DNA of 64,000 nt from Brevibacterium siliguriense (GTDB lineage: Bacteria > Actinomycetota > Actinomycetes > Actinomycetales > Brevibacteriaceae): assembly GCF_900105315.1 (NCBI RefSeq), contig NZ_LT629766.1, forward strand, positions 3,720,001-3,784,000. The letters run 5' to 3'. Every line of letters begins with the position of its first letter. Position 1 is the first letter of the stretch. Below, in pieces: positions 42,803 through 52,505 of the stretch. Made by a program: the position numbers and the translations under genes. The notes beneath the pieces were generated by a model, which did no database searches, was not told where the DNA came from, and saw only the letters and a program-made list of their open reading frames with translations.

Positions 42803-44740
42803 ATGTCCTGCCATACTTCTGCTCCCGTCGCCGAGGCGACCACCGCCACCCCCTTCACCCTGCCGACCGAGGCCGAGATCTCGACCGTCACCGCGGTGCT
42901 GCGCGCTGCCGGCCACTTCCCCGAATCCGCGCGCATGTCCTATGTCGGCCTGCTCGATCCCGTGCGCGGCACAGATCGGACCACCGCCGAGGTGGATCGT
43001 CGTTTCCGTGCCCTCGTCCTCGACAAATCCGCCGGCACCGCCCACGACATCGTCGTCTCCGCGACGCGACGTGTCGTCGATTCCGTCGTCGAGGTGGACT
43101 CCGCCGCCGACGGCGAGTTCCCCGTCATGGAAGAGGAGTTCGAGGTCGTCGAAGACGTCCTCGCCGCCGACCCGACATGGCAGGCCAGTCTTGCCCGGCG
43201 CGGTCTGCCCGTCGAAGAGGTTCGGGTGGCGCCGCTGTCGGCCGGGGTCTTCGAATACCCGGAGGAGAAGGGACGGCGGATCCTGCGCGGGTTGGCATTC
43301 CATCAGCAGCATGAGTCCGACTCGGCGTGGGCGCACCCGATCGATGGACTCGTCGCCTATGTCGACGTTACGCACAGAACCGTCGATCGTGTCCTTGATC
43401 TCGAGGACGTTCCGGTGCCCTCCGAACACGGAAACTACACGGATCCGGAGCTCACCGGCCCGGCGCGGACCACACAGAAGCCGATCTCGATCACGCAGCC
43501 TCAGGGCCCGAGCTTCACCGTCACCGAGGGCAACCACATCGAATGGGAGAAGTGGTCATTCGATGTGGGCTTCGATATGCGCGAAGGCCTCGTCCTGCAC
43601 AACATCGCCTTCGATGACGGCGATCGCCGCCGCACGATCCTCGACCGGGCGGCGATCGCCGAGATGGTCGTTCCCTATGGTGATCCGTCACCGGTGCGGT
43701 CGTGGCAGAACTATTTCGACACCGGCGAATACCTTGTCGGGCAATGGGCGAACTCGCTCGAACTCGGGTGTGACTGCCTCGGCGATATCACCTACCTGTC
43801 GCCGTGGGTGGCAAACAACCTCGGCGAACCTCGGCAGATCAAGAATGGCATCTGCATGCACGAGGAGGACGCGTCGATCTTGGCCAAACATTCCGACCTG
43901 TGGTCCGGTGTTGCCTACACCCGGCGCAATCGGCGCTTCGTCGTCTCGTTCTTCACCACGGTCGGCAACTACGACTACGGGTTCTATTGGTACCTCTATC
44001 TCGACGGCACGATCGAGTTCGAGGCCAAGGCCACCGGCGTCGTCTTCACCTCGGCGCTGCCGAACGGGTCTACGGATTTCGCCTCGGAGATCGCGCCGGG
44101 CCTCGGCGCACCCTTCCATCAGCATCTCTTCGGGGCACGTCTCGACTTCGCGCTCGACGGCGGCAGGTGCCGGGTCGAAGAAGAGGATGTCGTGCGTCTG
44201 CCGGTCTCGCAGGACAATCCCCGCGGCAATGCCTTCAGCCGGTCCCGAACCGTTCTGGCCACCGAGCTGGCTGCGCAGCGGGATGCAGATCAGGCGAAGG
44301 CACGGACGTGGGTGGTGACGAACCCGGAGTCGACCAACCGCCTCGGCGAACCGGTCGGTTACAAGCTGCACCCAACCGGGCTTCCCACCCTGCTGGCCGC
44401 CGAGGATTCGTCGATTCATCGCCGCGCGACGTTCGCGTCGAAGTCGCTGTGGGTGTCTCAGTATCGCGAGGACGAACGCTATCCGACCGGGGACTTCCCG
44501 AATCAGCACCCCGGGCATGCGGGACTTCCTGCATGGACGGCGGCCGATCGCGGCGTCGACGGGGAAGACATCGTGGTCTGGCACAGCTTCGGCCTCACCC
44601 ATTTCCCGCGAGTCGAGGACTGGCCGATCATGCCCGTCGACACCGTCGGCTTCAAGCTGCGCCCGGAGGGCTTCTTCGACCGCTCCCCCGTCCTCGACGT
44701 CCCCGCCCCCGAGCCCGGCGGCCACTGCTGCGACTCCTAA
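42803..44740 (+). CDS. Copper-containing primary-amine oxidase (topaquinone)
   Basis: This 645-residue enzyme oxidises primary amines to aldehydes, releasing ammonia and hydrogen peroxide. The topaquinone precursor Tyr lies in the consensus [11 protein letters not shown] at about residues 393-403. Copper-ligand histidines are in [16 protein letters not shown] and in the late [15 protein letters not shown]. The catalytic-base Asp region is [13 protein letters not shown]. Length and order match bacterial phenethylamine, histamine or tyramine oxidases. AAAGGTG precedes the ATG. Two regulators (TetR divergent, AraC next) and an aldehyde dehydrogenase/permease pair complete a likely amine degradation module; catalase at 58,081 could remove peroxide. 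Confidence 0.94.
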   Translation: MSCHTSAPVAEATTATPFTLPTEAEISTVTAVLRAAGHFPESARMSYVGLLDPVRGTDRTTAEVDRRFRALVLDKSAGTAHDIVVSATRRVVDSVVEVDSAADGEFPVMEEEFEVVEDVLAADPTWQASLARRGLPVEEVRVAPLSAGVFEYPEEKGRRILRGLAFHQQHESDSAWAHPIDGLVAYVDVTHRTVDRVLDLEDVPVPSEHGNYTDPELTGPARTTQKPISITQPQGPSFTVTEGNHIEWEKWSFDVGFDMREGLVLHNIAFDDGDRRRTILDRAAIAEMVVPYGDPSPVRSWQNYFDTGEYLVGQWANSLELGCDCLGDITYLSPWVANNLGEPRQIKNGICMHEEDASILAKHSDLWSGVAYTRRNRRFVVSFFTTVGNYDYGFYWYLYLDGTIEFEAKATGVVFTSALPNGSTDFASEIAPGLGAPFHQHLFGARLDFALDGGRCRVEEEDVVRLPVSQDNPRGNAFSRSRTVLATELAAQRDADQAKARTWVVTNPESTNRLGEPVGYKLHPTGLPTLLAAEDSSIHRRATFASKSLWVSQYREDERYPTGDFPNQHPGHAGLPAWTAADRGVDGEDIVVWHSFGLTHFPRVEDWPIMPVDTVGFKLRPEGFFDRSPVLDVPAPEPGGHCCDS

Positions 44741-44750
44741 CCTCCCCAAT

Positions 44751-44810
44751 TGCTACCCGACGGGGGCCCAGCAACCTGGCGCCAGGTTGCTGGGCCCCCG
44801 TCGGGTAGCA
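44751..44810. repeat. Palindromic intergenic repeat copy 4 (intact, 60 bp)
   Basis: This is a perfect 30+30 bp palindrome of the CCCGA type with centre CCTGGCGCCAGG. It begins 11 bases after the amine oxidase stop and precedes the GMC oxidoreductase on the same strand. It probably terminates the oxidase transcript. Confidence 0.96.
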
Positions 44811-44934
44811 CGGAGACGTCGGAGGGAAACGGAATTGACGATGCGCGCACGACCGTCGCCGCCGACTTGCCGAATCGCGCACACCTCAATTGCAGGCATT
44901 CCTCACCGGAGACCGACGTCACTAGCCTGTGGGC

Positions 44935-46575
44935 ATGACAACCAAAAATGATGCAGGCACTGTCGCCTCGAACATCGCAGACCAATCGGACACGTTCCCC
45001 ACCGAGCTGCCGAACGAGCGATTCGACTACATTGTGGTCGGAGCCGGATCAGCCGGGTGCGTGCTGACCCGTCGACTGCTCGATGCCGGGAAGAAGGTCT
45101 GCCTCGTCGAAGCCGGCGGAGACGAGACCAATCCGAACATCGACCACCTCAACAACCTCGGACTGATCTGGCATTCGCAGCAGGACTGGGACTACTACAC
45201 TCCCCCGCAGCCGGCGGCGATGGATCGGCGCATCCACCTCCCGCGCGGCAAGGTCCTCGGCGGGTCGAATGCCCTCAATGCCGTCATCTGGGTCCGCGGT
45301 GACGCGTGGGATTACGAACAGTGGGTCGATTCCGGATGCCCAGGGTGGTCGTGGGACCAAGTGTTGCCGGTGTTCAAAGCCATCGAAAACTATGACGGCG
45401 AAATCACCGAGAACCGAGGCACCGACGGACCGATGGATGTGCGTGTCGACTACGCTCGCAATCCCCTGCAGGAGGACATGTTCACGGCCGCCACACAGAC
45501 CGGCGTGCCCGTCAATGACGACTACAACTCCGGCACCGTCGAAGGCATCGGTAAGATCCAGCTCAACGTCCGCGACGGCAAACGGCTCAACACGTGGCGC
45601 GCCTACCTCAAGCCCCGCCTCGGCGATGAGAACCTCACGATCCTCACCTCCGCTCACGCCCGTCGGCTCCTCCTCGACGGGACTGCAATCACCGGCCTCG
45701 AAATTGATTTCCGCGGCCGCGTCGGTACTCTGGCCGCCGATGAGGTCGTCCTCTCCGCCGGTGCCCTGGCATCGCCTGAGCTGCTCCTGCGGTCGGGCAT
45801 CGGTCCCGCCGAGGAGCTCGCCGAGATCGGAATCGACTCGGTCCTCGATCTGCCGGGAGTCGGTAAGAATCTCCAGGATCATTGGCTCTCACCGGTCGTC
45901 TTCTCCACCGGAGATCAGGAGGTGCCGATGGGAGAGGTCGCTCCGGCCGAGGTTCACTTCTTTGCGAAGTCCCAGCCGGAGCTGCCGGCCCCCGACACGC
46001 AGCCGTTGTTCTTCTCCGTGCCGATGTATGCCCAAGATGCCGCCCCTGCTGCGCAGACCGGACCGGGCCCCGGCGGAGCCTTCACCCTGCAGGGCGGCCT
46101 GGTTCGCCCGGAGAGTCGCGGAGAGGTGCGGCTGAGCGGGCCGAACCCGCAGGATCCGCTCGTCGTCGATCCGCAGGTGCTCTCGGCGCAGGCCGATGTC
46201 GACGCCCTCGTCGCCTCGGTGAAGCAATGCCGTGAAATCGGGCGGGCCGAGGCCTTGTCGTCGTGGCAGCCCACCGAGATCCACCCCGGCCCCGAGGTGG
46301 CCGACGAGCACCTCGAAGACTACGTCCGCGGGTCGGTCGTGACCTATCATCACCAGGCCGGGACCTGTCGGATGGGCACGGATTCTGAGGCGGTCGTCGA
46401 CCCAGCCACGTTCGAGGTCCGGGGTGTAAGTGGGCTGCGGCTGGCCGATGCGTCGATCATGCCGCTCGTACCGACCGGGAATACGAACGCTCCGACGATC
46501 ATGATCGCCGAACGCGCTGCCGCCGCTCTCGTCGGTTCTCCCGCCGAGGGCATCACCGCCCCCGCCACCCACTGA
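44935..46575 (+). CDS. GMC-family FAD oxidoreductase (choline dehydrogenase-like)
   Basis: This 546-residue flavoprotein has the FAD-binding motif VVGAGSAGCVL at about residues 31-41, GMC signature 1 in RGKVLGGSNALNAVIWVRG and signature 2 GALASPELLLRSGIG. The catalytic His region YHHQAGTCRMG and the ending NTNAPTIMIAERAA are intact. Substrates in the family are alcohols such as choline or glycols; the exact one is unknown. No ribosome site exists, but TAGCCT (44923-44928) lies 7 bases before the ATG, so the mRNA is probably leaderless. It ends 13 bases before repeat copy 5. Confidence 0.87.
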   Translation: MTTKNDAGTVASNIADQSDTFPTELPNERFDYIVVGAGSAGCVLTRRLLDAGKKVCLVEAGGDETNPNIDHLNNLGLIWHSQQDWDYYTPPQPAAMDRRIHLPRGKVLGGSNALNAVIWVRGDAWDYEQWVDSGCPGWSWDQVLPVFKAIENYDGEITENRGTDGPMDVRVDYARNPLQEDMFTAATQTGVPVNDDYNSGTVEGIGKIQLNVRDGKRLNTWRAYLKPRLGDENLTILTSAHARRLLLDGTAITGLEIDFRGRVGTLAADEVVLSAGALASPELLLRSGIGPAEELAEIGIDSVLDLPGVGKNLQDHWLSPVVFSTGDQEVPMGEVAPAEVHFFAKSQPELPAPDTQPLFFSVPMYAQDAAPAAQTGPGPGGAFTLQGGLVRPESRGEVRLSGPNPQDPLVVDPQVLSAQADVDALVASVKQCREIGRAEALSSWQPTEIHPGPEVADEHLEDYVRGSVVTYHHQAGTCRMGTDSEAVVDPATFEVRGVSGLRLADASIMPLVPTGNTNAPTIMIAERAAAALVGSPAEGITAPATH

Positions 46576-46587
46576 TTCCCCTAATTG

Positions 46588-46643
46588 CTACCCGACGGCG
46601 GCCCAGCTACCTCGCGCGAGGTAGCTGGGCCGCCGTCGGGTAG
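46588..46643. repeat. Palindromic intergenic repeat copy 5 (intact)
   Basis: This is a perfect 28+28 bp palindrome, CCCGA type, centre CCTCGCGCGAGG with GTAGCTG arms. It lies in the 74-bp gap between the convergent GMC and aldo/keto reductase genes and is probably their shared terminator. Confidence 0.96.
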
Positions 46644-46649
46644 TAATGG

Positions 46650-47612
46650 TCAGGAGGGTTCTTCCTCGGCGAACGGAGTCGAGGCCCGGTCGAGACGGTC
46701 GACTTCTTCGGCGCTGAGCTCGAGTCCGGGTGCGGCCAGGAGCGTTTCGAGCTGCTCAGGTGTCCGAGCCGACGCAATCGGTGCCGTCACCCCCTTGGCC
46801 AACAGCCAGGACAGCGCCACTGTCGCCGGAGCGGCATGGTGCGAATCAGCGATCGCGACGAGGTCGTCGACGACCTTGAGTCCCTCGGCGTTGAAATATC
46901 CCTGCACCATTCCACCGCGATCGGCGCCTTCGAGGTCCGCCTCGGTGCGGTATTTGCCGGTGAGGAAGCCGGCCGCGAGGCTGAAATAGGAGAACACCGC
47001 GAGATCGCGACGTTCGGCAACCGGGCGCAGATCGGTCTCGAACTCCCGTCGATAGACGAGGCTGTACTGAGGCTGGACGGCCACGGGCTTGACGAGCCCT
47101 TCGTCCTCGGCCGCAGCGAACCAGCCGGCCAGTCGCGCGGCGGAGTAGTTCGATACTGCGATATGCGAGGCCTTCCCGGAACGCACGATCTCATCGAAGA
47201 CGCGGGCCACCTCGGCGATGGGGGTCACCTCATCATCGCGATGGGCATAGTAGAGGTCGACGTGATCGGTCTGCAGGCGCTGGAGGGATGCGTCGATGGC
47301 GGTGCGGATGTAGTCGGGATCCTGCGTTTTGTGGTCGGGATGGTCACCGACCTTCGTGGCGAGGACGACCTTGTCGCGGTTGCCCCGTGATGCCAGCCAG
47401 GTGCCGATGATGGTCTCGGATTCGCGGCCGGTATTGCCGGGCACCCACGCGGGGTAGGACTCGGCGGTGTCGAGGAAGTTGCCGCCTCCAGCCACAAAGG
47501 CGTCGAGGACGGCATGGGACTGCGATTCATCAGCCGTCCATCCGAAGGTGTTCGTGCCGAGGTTGATCGGGAAGATGGACAAATCTGTGCCGGGAATCTG
47601 GACCTGCGTCAT
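46650..47612 (-). CDS. Aldo/keto reductase
   Basis: This 320-residue NADPH-dependent reductase has the TIM-barrel fold of the AKR superfamily (YajO/AKR12-like). Catalytic residues are Asp/Tyr in NFLDTAESYPAW, Lys in VVLATKVGDHP and His in DLYYAHRDDE. The C-terminal cofactor region is KGVTAPIASARTPEQLE. The ATG at 47612, with CGGAGC upstream, starts at the family-typical MTQVQIPGTDLSIFPINLG; a 40-residue upstream extension is rejected as unlike the family. It ends 7 bases from repeat copy 5. The physiological substrate is unknown. Confidence 0.87.
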   Translation of the reverse strand: MTQVQIPGTDLSIFPINLGTNTFGWTADESQSHAVLDAFVAGGGNFLDTAESYPAWVPGNTGRESETIIGTWLASRGNRDKVVLATKVGDHPDHKTQDPDYIRTAIDASLQRLQTDHVDLYYAHRDDEVTPIAEVARVFDEIVRSGKASHIAVSNYSAARLAGWFAAAEDEGLVKPVAVQPQYSLVYRREFETDLRPVAERRDLAVFSYFSLAAGFLTGKYRTEADLEGADRGGMVQGYFNAEGLKVVDDLVAIADSHHAAPATVALSWLLAKGVTAPIASARTPEQLETLLAAPGLELSAEEVDRLDRASTPFAEEEPS

Positions 47613-47738
47613 GGTGCTCCGTTTCGTTCTCGGGTGAGGGCCACCTCGACGAGGCGGCTCACCGTTGATAACGGTCCTTCCCCGATCGGAAATTCCCAGG
47701 CCACCGAGATCGGGGAAGTTTTGCGCGGGCACCCGCCG

Positions 47739-48584
47739 TCATTTCAGCAATCGGTCCATGCGGCGGTCCGACAGCTTCTTCCCGCCGGTCTGACAGCCGG
47801 GGCAGTATTGGAGGGATTTGTCGGCGAATGACACCTCGGCGATGGTCTCCCCGCAGACGGGACACGTCTCGCCTGTGCGGCCGTGGACTGAGAATCCGCG
47901 TTTCTTCGCGGTCTTGATCTTCCCCGGCGGAAGGCCGACGAGGGTGCTGCGCGCGCTGTTGAGCACCTCGTGGATGGCGTCGTGCAGATTCTGCGGGTCG
48001 ACGGTCTTCGCGGTGGCGAATGGGGAGAGTTTCGCGGTGTGGAGGATCTCGTCGGTATAGGCGTTGCCGAGTCCGGCGATGATCCGCTGGTCTTCGAGCA
48101 CGGTCTTGATACGAGAGGGCGATTCGGCTAATGCGGCAGCGAGTTCGTCGACGGTGATGGACAGGGCATCGTGGCAGAGTGATGCGAGAGCGGGCACTTC
48201 AGAGGGGTCGCGGACGAGGGAGACTGCGGCGTTCTTCTTCGATCCGGGTTCGATGAGGTCGAAAGCAGCTCCCAAGGCCAGGGTCACGCGCATTCCCAAC
48301 GGTCCCTTGCCCATCTTGGTCGGACCGCTCGGCGCGGTGTCGTGCCAGGTCAGCCAGCCCATTCGGGCGAAACGGCAGACTAGGACGAGACCGTCGAAGC
48401 CGATGATGAGGACTCGCCCACGGCGGTACACCTCGGTGATATCGAGTCCGGCGAGCGCATCGATGTTCGGGTCGACGGTCTTGAGCAGGCTAAGCTCGGC
48501 GATGTCGACTCGGGTGACGAATTCGCCGATGAGCCTCGGACGCAGGAACTCCACGAGGGCGTCGACCTCGGGCAGTTCCGGCAT
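47739..48584 (-). CDS. Fpg/Nei family DNA glycosylase
   Basis: This 281-residue base-excision repair enzyme has the catalytic N-terminus PELPEVDALVEFL (after Met removal, Pro is the nucleophile), the H2TH region RIIAGLGNAYTDEIL near residues 166-180, and a C-terminal zinc finger with CPVCG and CPGC. Oxidised or ring-opened bases are the expected substrates. The sequence resembles the actinobacterial Nei/Fpg paralogues rather than classic MutM. It ends about 127 bases from the aldo/keto reductase start and lies divergent from aconitase. Confidence 0.92.
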   Translation of the reverse strand: MPELPEVDALVEFLRPRLIGEFVTRVDIAELSLLKTVDPNIDALAGLDITEVYRRGRVLIIGFDGLVLVCRFARMGWLTWHDTAPSGPTKMGKGPLGMRVTLALGAAFDLIEPGSKKNAAVSLVRDPSEVPALASLCHDALSITVDELAAALAESPSRIKTVLEDQRIIAGLGNAYTDEILHTAKLSPFATAKTVDPQNLHDAIHEVLNSARSTLVGLPPGKIKTAKKRGFSVHGRTGETCPVCGETIAEVSFADKSLQYCPGCQTGGKKLSDRRMDRLLK

Positions 48585-48631
48585 GAGACCAGTATGCGCT
48601 CCGCCCGCCGATCACAACAGCCCCCTCCTTG

Positions 48632-48687
48632 CTACCTGACGGCGGCGCAGCAACCTGGCGCCAGGTAGCTCAGCCGCCGTCAGGTAG
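48632..48687. repeat. Palindromic intergenic repeat copy 6 (mismatched arms)
   Basis: This CCTGA-type copy has a left inner arm GCAGCAACCTGG but a right inner arm CCAGGTAGCTCAG, so the dyad is broken at several central-arm positions. It lies in the divergent gap between the glycosylase and aconitase starts, not at a gene end. A pure terminator role therefore does not explain it. Confidence 0.94.
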
Positions 48688-48817
48688 TTCCGGGACTCCC
48701 ATTCCCGGTCGCGGGAGGTGACGGCCCTTGAGAACCCCTGAGTCGAGGACTAGCGTGGATTGCCCATCGGAAGCCGTGTGGTTTCGGTGAATCCCTGACT
48801 GCCGAAGGAGGCGGACA

Positions 48818-50752
48818 ATGGCTGAGAACGTTGCTCAGAAGCTCATCCGATCGCATCTGGAGTCCGGGGAGCTTGTTCCCGGAAACGAACTCGGGATCCG
48901 TATCGACCAGACTCTCACCCAGGATGCGACGGGCACACTGGTCATGCTCGAGCTCGAGGCGCTCGGCCTCGACCGGATCCGCACGGACCTGTCCGTGCAG
49001 TACGTCGATCACAACCTGCTCCAGACCGATGAGAAGAACCCGGAGGACCACGAGTTCCTCCGCTCGGCGGCGGCACGCTTCGGGCTGTGGTTCTCCCCTG
49101 CCGGCAACGGCGTCTCCCATCCTGTTCACCAGTCCCGGTTCGGCAAGCCCGGGGCGACTCTCATCGGCTCGGACTCGCACACCTGCGCCGCCGGCGCCTT
49201 GGGAATGCTCGCCATCGGCGTCGGCGGGCTCGAGATCGCCATGGCCATGGCCGGTGAGCCCCTCTTCATCAGCGCCCCGCAGATCATGGGCGTCGAGCTC
49301 ACGGGCACCTTGCCCGATTGGGTCTCGGCCAAGGACGTCATCCTCGAGATGCTGCGTCGCCATGGGGTCAAGGGCGGAGTCGGCAAGATCATCGAATACC
49401 ACGGGGACGGTTTGAAGAACCTCACGGCCATGGACCGGCACGTGATTGCGAATATGGGCGCCGAACTCGGTGCCACCGCTACGGTCTTCCCCGCCGACAA
49501 TGCCGTCCGCGACTATCTCGAAGCCGTCGACCGCGGCGAGGACTTCACGCGTCTCGAAGCCGACGAGGGTGCCGAATACGATCTCACCGACAGCATCGAC
49601 CTCTCGCAGCTCGAACCGCTCATCGCCGCTCCTTCCTCTCCGGGCAATGTCACTCCGGTGCGCGAGGTCGCCGGTGATGACGTCTTCCAAGTCGTCGTCG
49701 GCTCCTCGGCGAACCCGGGTCTGCGAGATTTCGCCGTCGTTGCCGAAACGTTGGCCGACCGCCAGATCCATCCGCAGATCTCACTCGACATCAACCCCAC
49801 ATCCCGTGAAGTCCTCGCCGACCTCATCGCCGGCGGATGGCTGACCTCGCTGGTGGGGTCAGGCGCCCGGATCCACCAGTCGGGCTGCATGGGCTGCATC
49901 GGCATGGGTCAGGCCCCTGCGGTCGGGCGCAACAGTCTGCGCACCATGCCGCGGAACTTCCCCGGCCGGTCAGGCACCGATGAGGATTCCGTGTGGCTGT
50001 GCTCGCCGGAGACCGCGGCGGCTGCTGCTCTGACTGGGAAGATCACCGACCCTCGCGACTTCGACATGGACTACCCGCAGGTGCGGCTTCCGGAGAAGTT
50101 CTCCGCGAATCGCAAGATGCTCGTCCCACCGCTGGAGCTGGAGGAAGCTCGGGCGGTTGAGCTTGTCAAGGGCTCGAACATCTCGACTCTGCCGGACTTC
50201 GAACGGCTGTCCGATGACATCGATCTGGAGATCCTGCTCAAGGTCGGCGACAACGTCTCCACCGACGAGATCATGCCCGCCGGTTCCCGCGTTCTGCCGT
50301 ACCGGTCGAACATTCCGAAGATCTCCGAGTTCGTCTACATCCAGGTCGACGACACCTATGCCGCCCGCGCCGCCGAGCACGACGGCGGGCACGCGATCGT
50401 CGGTGGGGAGAACTACGGTCAGGGATCCTCACGTGAGCATGCGGTCATCGCTCCCCGTTACCTCGGCCTGCGGGTCGTGGTGGCGAAATCATTGGCGCGG
50501 ATCCACTGGCAGAACCTCGCGAACTTCGGTGTCCTCGCACTCGAGTTCACGAACGAGGCCGACTATGAGTCGCTGTCCCAGGGCGATGTGCTTGAGTTCC
50601 GTGGCCTGCGCGATGAGCTCGGTGAGGGGACGACGATCACCGCCGAGGCGGCCGGTCGAAAGTTCGAATTCCACCATGGCCTTTCGCCCCGTCAGGTCGA
50701 GATGGTCCTCGCCGGAGGTCGCATCGCCCAACGCGCCGCCCACCTCGCCTGA
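48818..50752 (+). CDS. Aconitate hydratase (short, putative-aconitase type)
   Basis: This 644-residue 4Fe-4S enzyme is predicted to interconvert citrate and isocitrate. Cluster cysteines are in GSDSHTCAAG and SGCMGCIGMG. The C-terminal swivel domain has DNVSTDEIMPAG, GGENYGQGSSREHAVIAPRY and the SLARIHWQNLANFG segment. It is shorter than AcnA (about 890) and belongs to the compact putative-aconitase group. AAGGAGG lies 6 bases before the ATG. It is a single gene, 130 bases after repeat copy 6 and ending 10 bases before copy 7. A related hydro-lyase activity is possible. Confidence 0.88.
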   Translation: MAENVAQKLIRSHLESGELVPGNELGIRIDQTLTQDATGTLVMLELEALGLDRIRTDLSVQYVDHNLLQTDEKNPEDHEFLRSAAARFGLWFSPAGNGVSHPVHQSRFGKPGATLIGSDSHTCAAGALGMLAIGVGGLEIAMAMAGEPLFISAPQIMGVELTGTLPDWVSAKDVILEMLRRHGVKGGVGKIIEYHGDGLKNLTAMDRHVIANMGAELGATATVFPADNAVRDYLEAVDRGEDFTRLEADEGAEYDLTDSIDLSQLEPLIAAPSSPGNVTPVREVAGDDVFQVVVGSSANPGLRDFAVVAETLADRQIHPQISLDINPTSREVLADLIAGGWLTSLVGSGARIHQSGCMGCIGMGQAPAVGRNSLRTMPRNFPGRSGTDEDSVWLCSPETAAAAALTGKITDPRDFDMDYPQVRLPEKFSANRKMLVPPLELEEARAVELVKGSNISTLPDFERLSDDIDLEILLKVGDNVSTDEIMPAGSRVLPYRSNIPKISEFVYIQVDDTYAARAAEHDGGHAIVGGENYGQGSSREHAVIAPRYLGLRVVVAKSLARIHWQNLANFGVLALEFTNEADYESLSQGDVLEFRGLRDELGEGTTITAEAAGRKFEFHHGLSPRQVEMVLAGGRIAQRAAHLA

Positions 50753-50762
50753 CCCCTCAGGA

Positions 50763-50818
50763 CTACCCGACGGCGGCCCAGATACCTCGCGCCAGGTTGC
50801 TGAGCCGCCGTCGGGTAG
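50763..50818. repeat. Palindromic intergenic repeat copy 7 (chimeric arms)
   Basis: This CCCGA-type copy has a left inner arm CAGATACCTCGCG of the copy-8 kind joined to a right inner arm CCAGGTTGCTGAG of the copy-2/4 kind. The outer 14 bp still pair. It lies between the convergent aconitase and GntR genes; its AATTATT flank supplies the TAA stop of the regulator. Confidence 0.94.
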
Positions 50819-50821
50819 CAA

Positions 50822-51628
50822 TTATTGGGGAGCGGCGAGGAAGCCTCTCAAAAGGGCCGCGGTGCCGTCGAGGTGTTCGGCCATGGCACTGCGAGCAGCT
50901 TCGGAGTCGCCGGCGAGGATCGCCTCATGGATATGCCGGTGCTGCTCGTGGGAGTGGACGAGGTTGGGTTCGATCATCGGGATGCGTTCGAGCAGCTTGT
51001 TCGCACGTGTCCGGCTTTCGACCATCGAACGCACGAGACTCGGCGAGCCGGTCATCTGCGCCCAGGTCAGGTGCAGCTGCGAATCGAGGCGGCGGTAAGA
51101 GGCCATATCAGAAGCCCGGCTCGCGTCGAGAGCGGACGCCAACTGACCGCGTTGTGCCGCGGTGAGGTCCTGTGCGGCGGCAACCTCGGCAATGCCGATC
51201 TCGATGACTTTGCGCCACATCAGAGTGTCATCGACTTCTTCGGGTGAGAATCCGCTGCCGGGACTGTCATCGATCCGCTTCGTCCTCGCGCCCGCAGAGA
51301 CTCCGCTCCCAGATCCAGCGTCCCCGGCTGCCGCCTCCGCTCGGGACTTCGTCACAAATGTTCCGCCGCCGCGGCCACGGCGCACATTCACCCACCCGGC
51401 CGACTGGAGCTCGGAGATCGCCTCACGCAGTGTGGCCCGGGAGATTCCGAGTTGATCGGCGAGTTCCCGCTCGGGTGGGAAGCGCTGACCGGGCGGAATG
51501 ATACCGAGCCGAATGATCTGCAACAGGCATTCGATCGTCTCCTCGAAGACGTTGCCGGACCGGGCAGGGGCGATCGCCCGCAGGGCGGTCATCTGCGCCT
51601 GCAGTGCGCTCACTCCCTCAGCACTCAT
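50822..51628 (-). CDS. GntR/FadR-type (FCD) transcriptional regulator
   Basis: This 268-residue regulator has an N-terminal GntR winged helix (about residues 40-105: FPPERELADQLGISRATLREAI and GRGGGTFV) and a C-terminal FCD helical ligand domain (about 125-260) with the metal-binding Asp/His pattern. It is the last gene of the minus-strand puu-like operon, 12 bases after the SDR, and probably regulates it. A candidate operator is the CCAAT-N6-ATTGG dyad in the promoter at 56042-56071. The TAA stop comes from the repeat flank. Confidence 0.87.
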   Translation of the reverse strand: MSAEGVSALQAQMTALRAIAPARSGNVFEETIECLLQIIRLGIIPPGQRFPPERELADQLGISRATLREAISELQSAGWVNVRRGRGGGTFVTKSRAEAAAGDAGSGSGVSAGARTKRIDDSPGSGFSPEEVDDTLMWRKVIEIGIAEVAAAQDLTAAQRGQLASALDASRASDMASYRRLDSQLHLTWAQMTGSPSLVRSMVESRTRANKLLERIPMIEPNLVHSHEQHRHIHEAILAGDSEAARSAMAEHLDGTAALLRGFLAAPQ

Positions 51629-51640
51629 ATCTTCACGATC

Positions 51641-52453
51641 TCACAGCGGAGTCGTGTAGGCGTTCGTCAGTCCCCCATCGACGGTGAACGACTGTGCGGT
51701 GACGAAGGAGGCGTCGTCACTGGCGAGGAACGCGACCGCGGCTGCCATCTCCTCGGCCTCGGCGAACCTGCCCATCGGCACATGGACGAGCCGCCTCGCC
51801 GCCATCTCGGGATCCTTGGCGAAGAGTTCGCGCAGCAGTTCCGTGTTCACCGGCCCCGGGCACAGGGCGTTGACGCGGATACCCTCCTTCGCGAATTCGA
51901 CTCCGAGCTCCCGGCTCATGGCGAGCACCCCGCCTTTGGAGGCGGTGTAGGAGATCTGCGAGGTGGCCGACCCCATGAGCGCAACGAAGGAGGCTGTGTT
52001 GATGATCGACCCGCGCCCCTGCTTGCGCATGTGCTTGAGCGCCGCCTGCGAACACAGGTAGACGGAGGTGAGGTTGATGTCCTGAACCTTACGCCATATG
52101 TTGAGGCCAGTTTCTGTGATCGAAGCGTCCGCCGTCGGCGAGACTCCTGCATTGTTGAAGGCGACGTCGACGCTGCCGTAGGTGGCCGCGGCGGTGTCGA
52201 AGAGGTTCTCTACGGCTGTCGGATCGGTGACGTCGGTGGCGACGAAGAGTCCACCGACCGCCTCGGCGGCCGCCGCTCCGGCTTCGGCATTCGTATCGGC
52301 GATGACGACGTTGGCTCCTTCGGAGGCCAGCCGCTTCGACGTAGCGAGGCCGATGCCGCTGGCCCCGCCGGTGACGACAGCGGTGCGGCCGGGCAGGCGG
52401 CGGCAGATGATCTCGTCGGATGCGGCGTCGGAGGGCGTCGGTGTTGCGTTCAT
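51641..52453 (-). CDS. SDR family oxidoreductase in the amine operon
   Basis: This 270-residue classical SDR has the cofactor motif TGGASGIG at about residues 28-35, NNAG near 107, catalytic Ser in INTASFVALMG and Tyr/Lys in YTASKGG. The end GGLTNAYTTPL is typical. The start at 52453 has AAAGGAC upstream; the frame is open further up, but only inside the neighbouring aldehyde dehydrogenase gene. Lying between the dehydrogenase and GntR genes, it probably oxidises or reduces an intermediate of the same pathway. Its substrate is unknown. Confidence 0.88.
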   Translation of the reverse strand: MNATPTPSDAASDEIICRRLPGRTAVVTGGASGIGLATSKRLASEGANVVIADTNAEAGAAAAEAVGGLFVATDVTDPTAVENLFDTAAATYGSVDVAFNNAGVSPTADASITETGLNIWRKVQDINLTSVYLCSQAALKHMRKQGRGSIINTASFVALMGSATSQISYTASKGGVLAMSRELGVEFAKEGIRVNALCPGPVNTELLRELFAKDPEMAARRLVHVPMGRFAEAEEMAAAVAFLASDDASFVTAQSFTVDGGLTNAYTTPL

Positions 52454-52505
52454 GGATCTGTCCTTTGTTCGGGGAGGTGGAAATCGCTGCGGATGGAGCG
52501 TCGGG

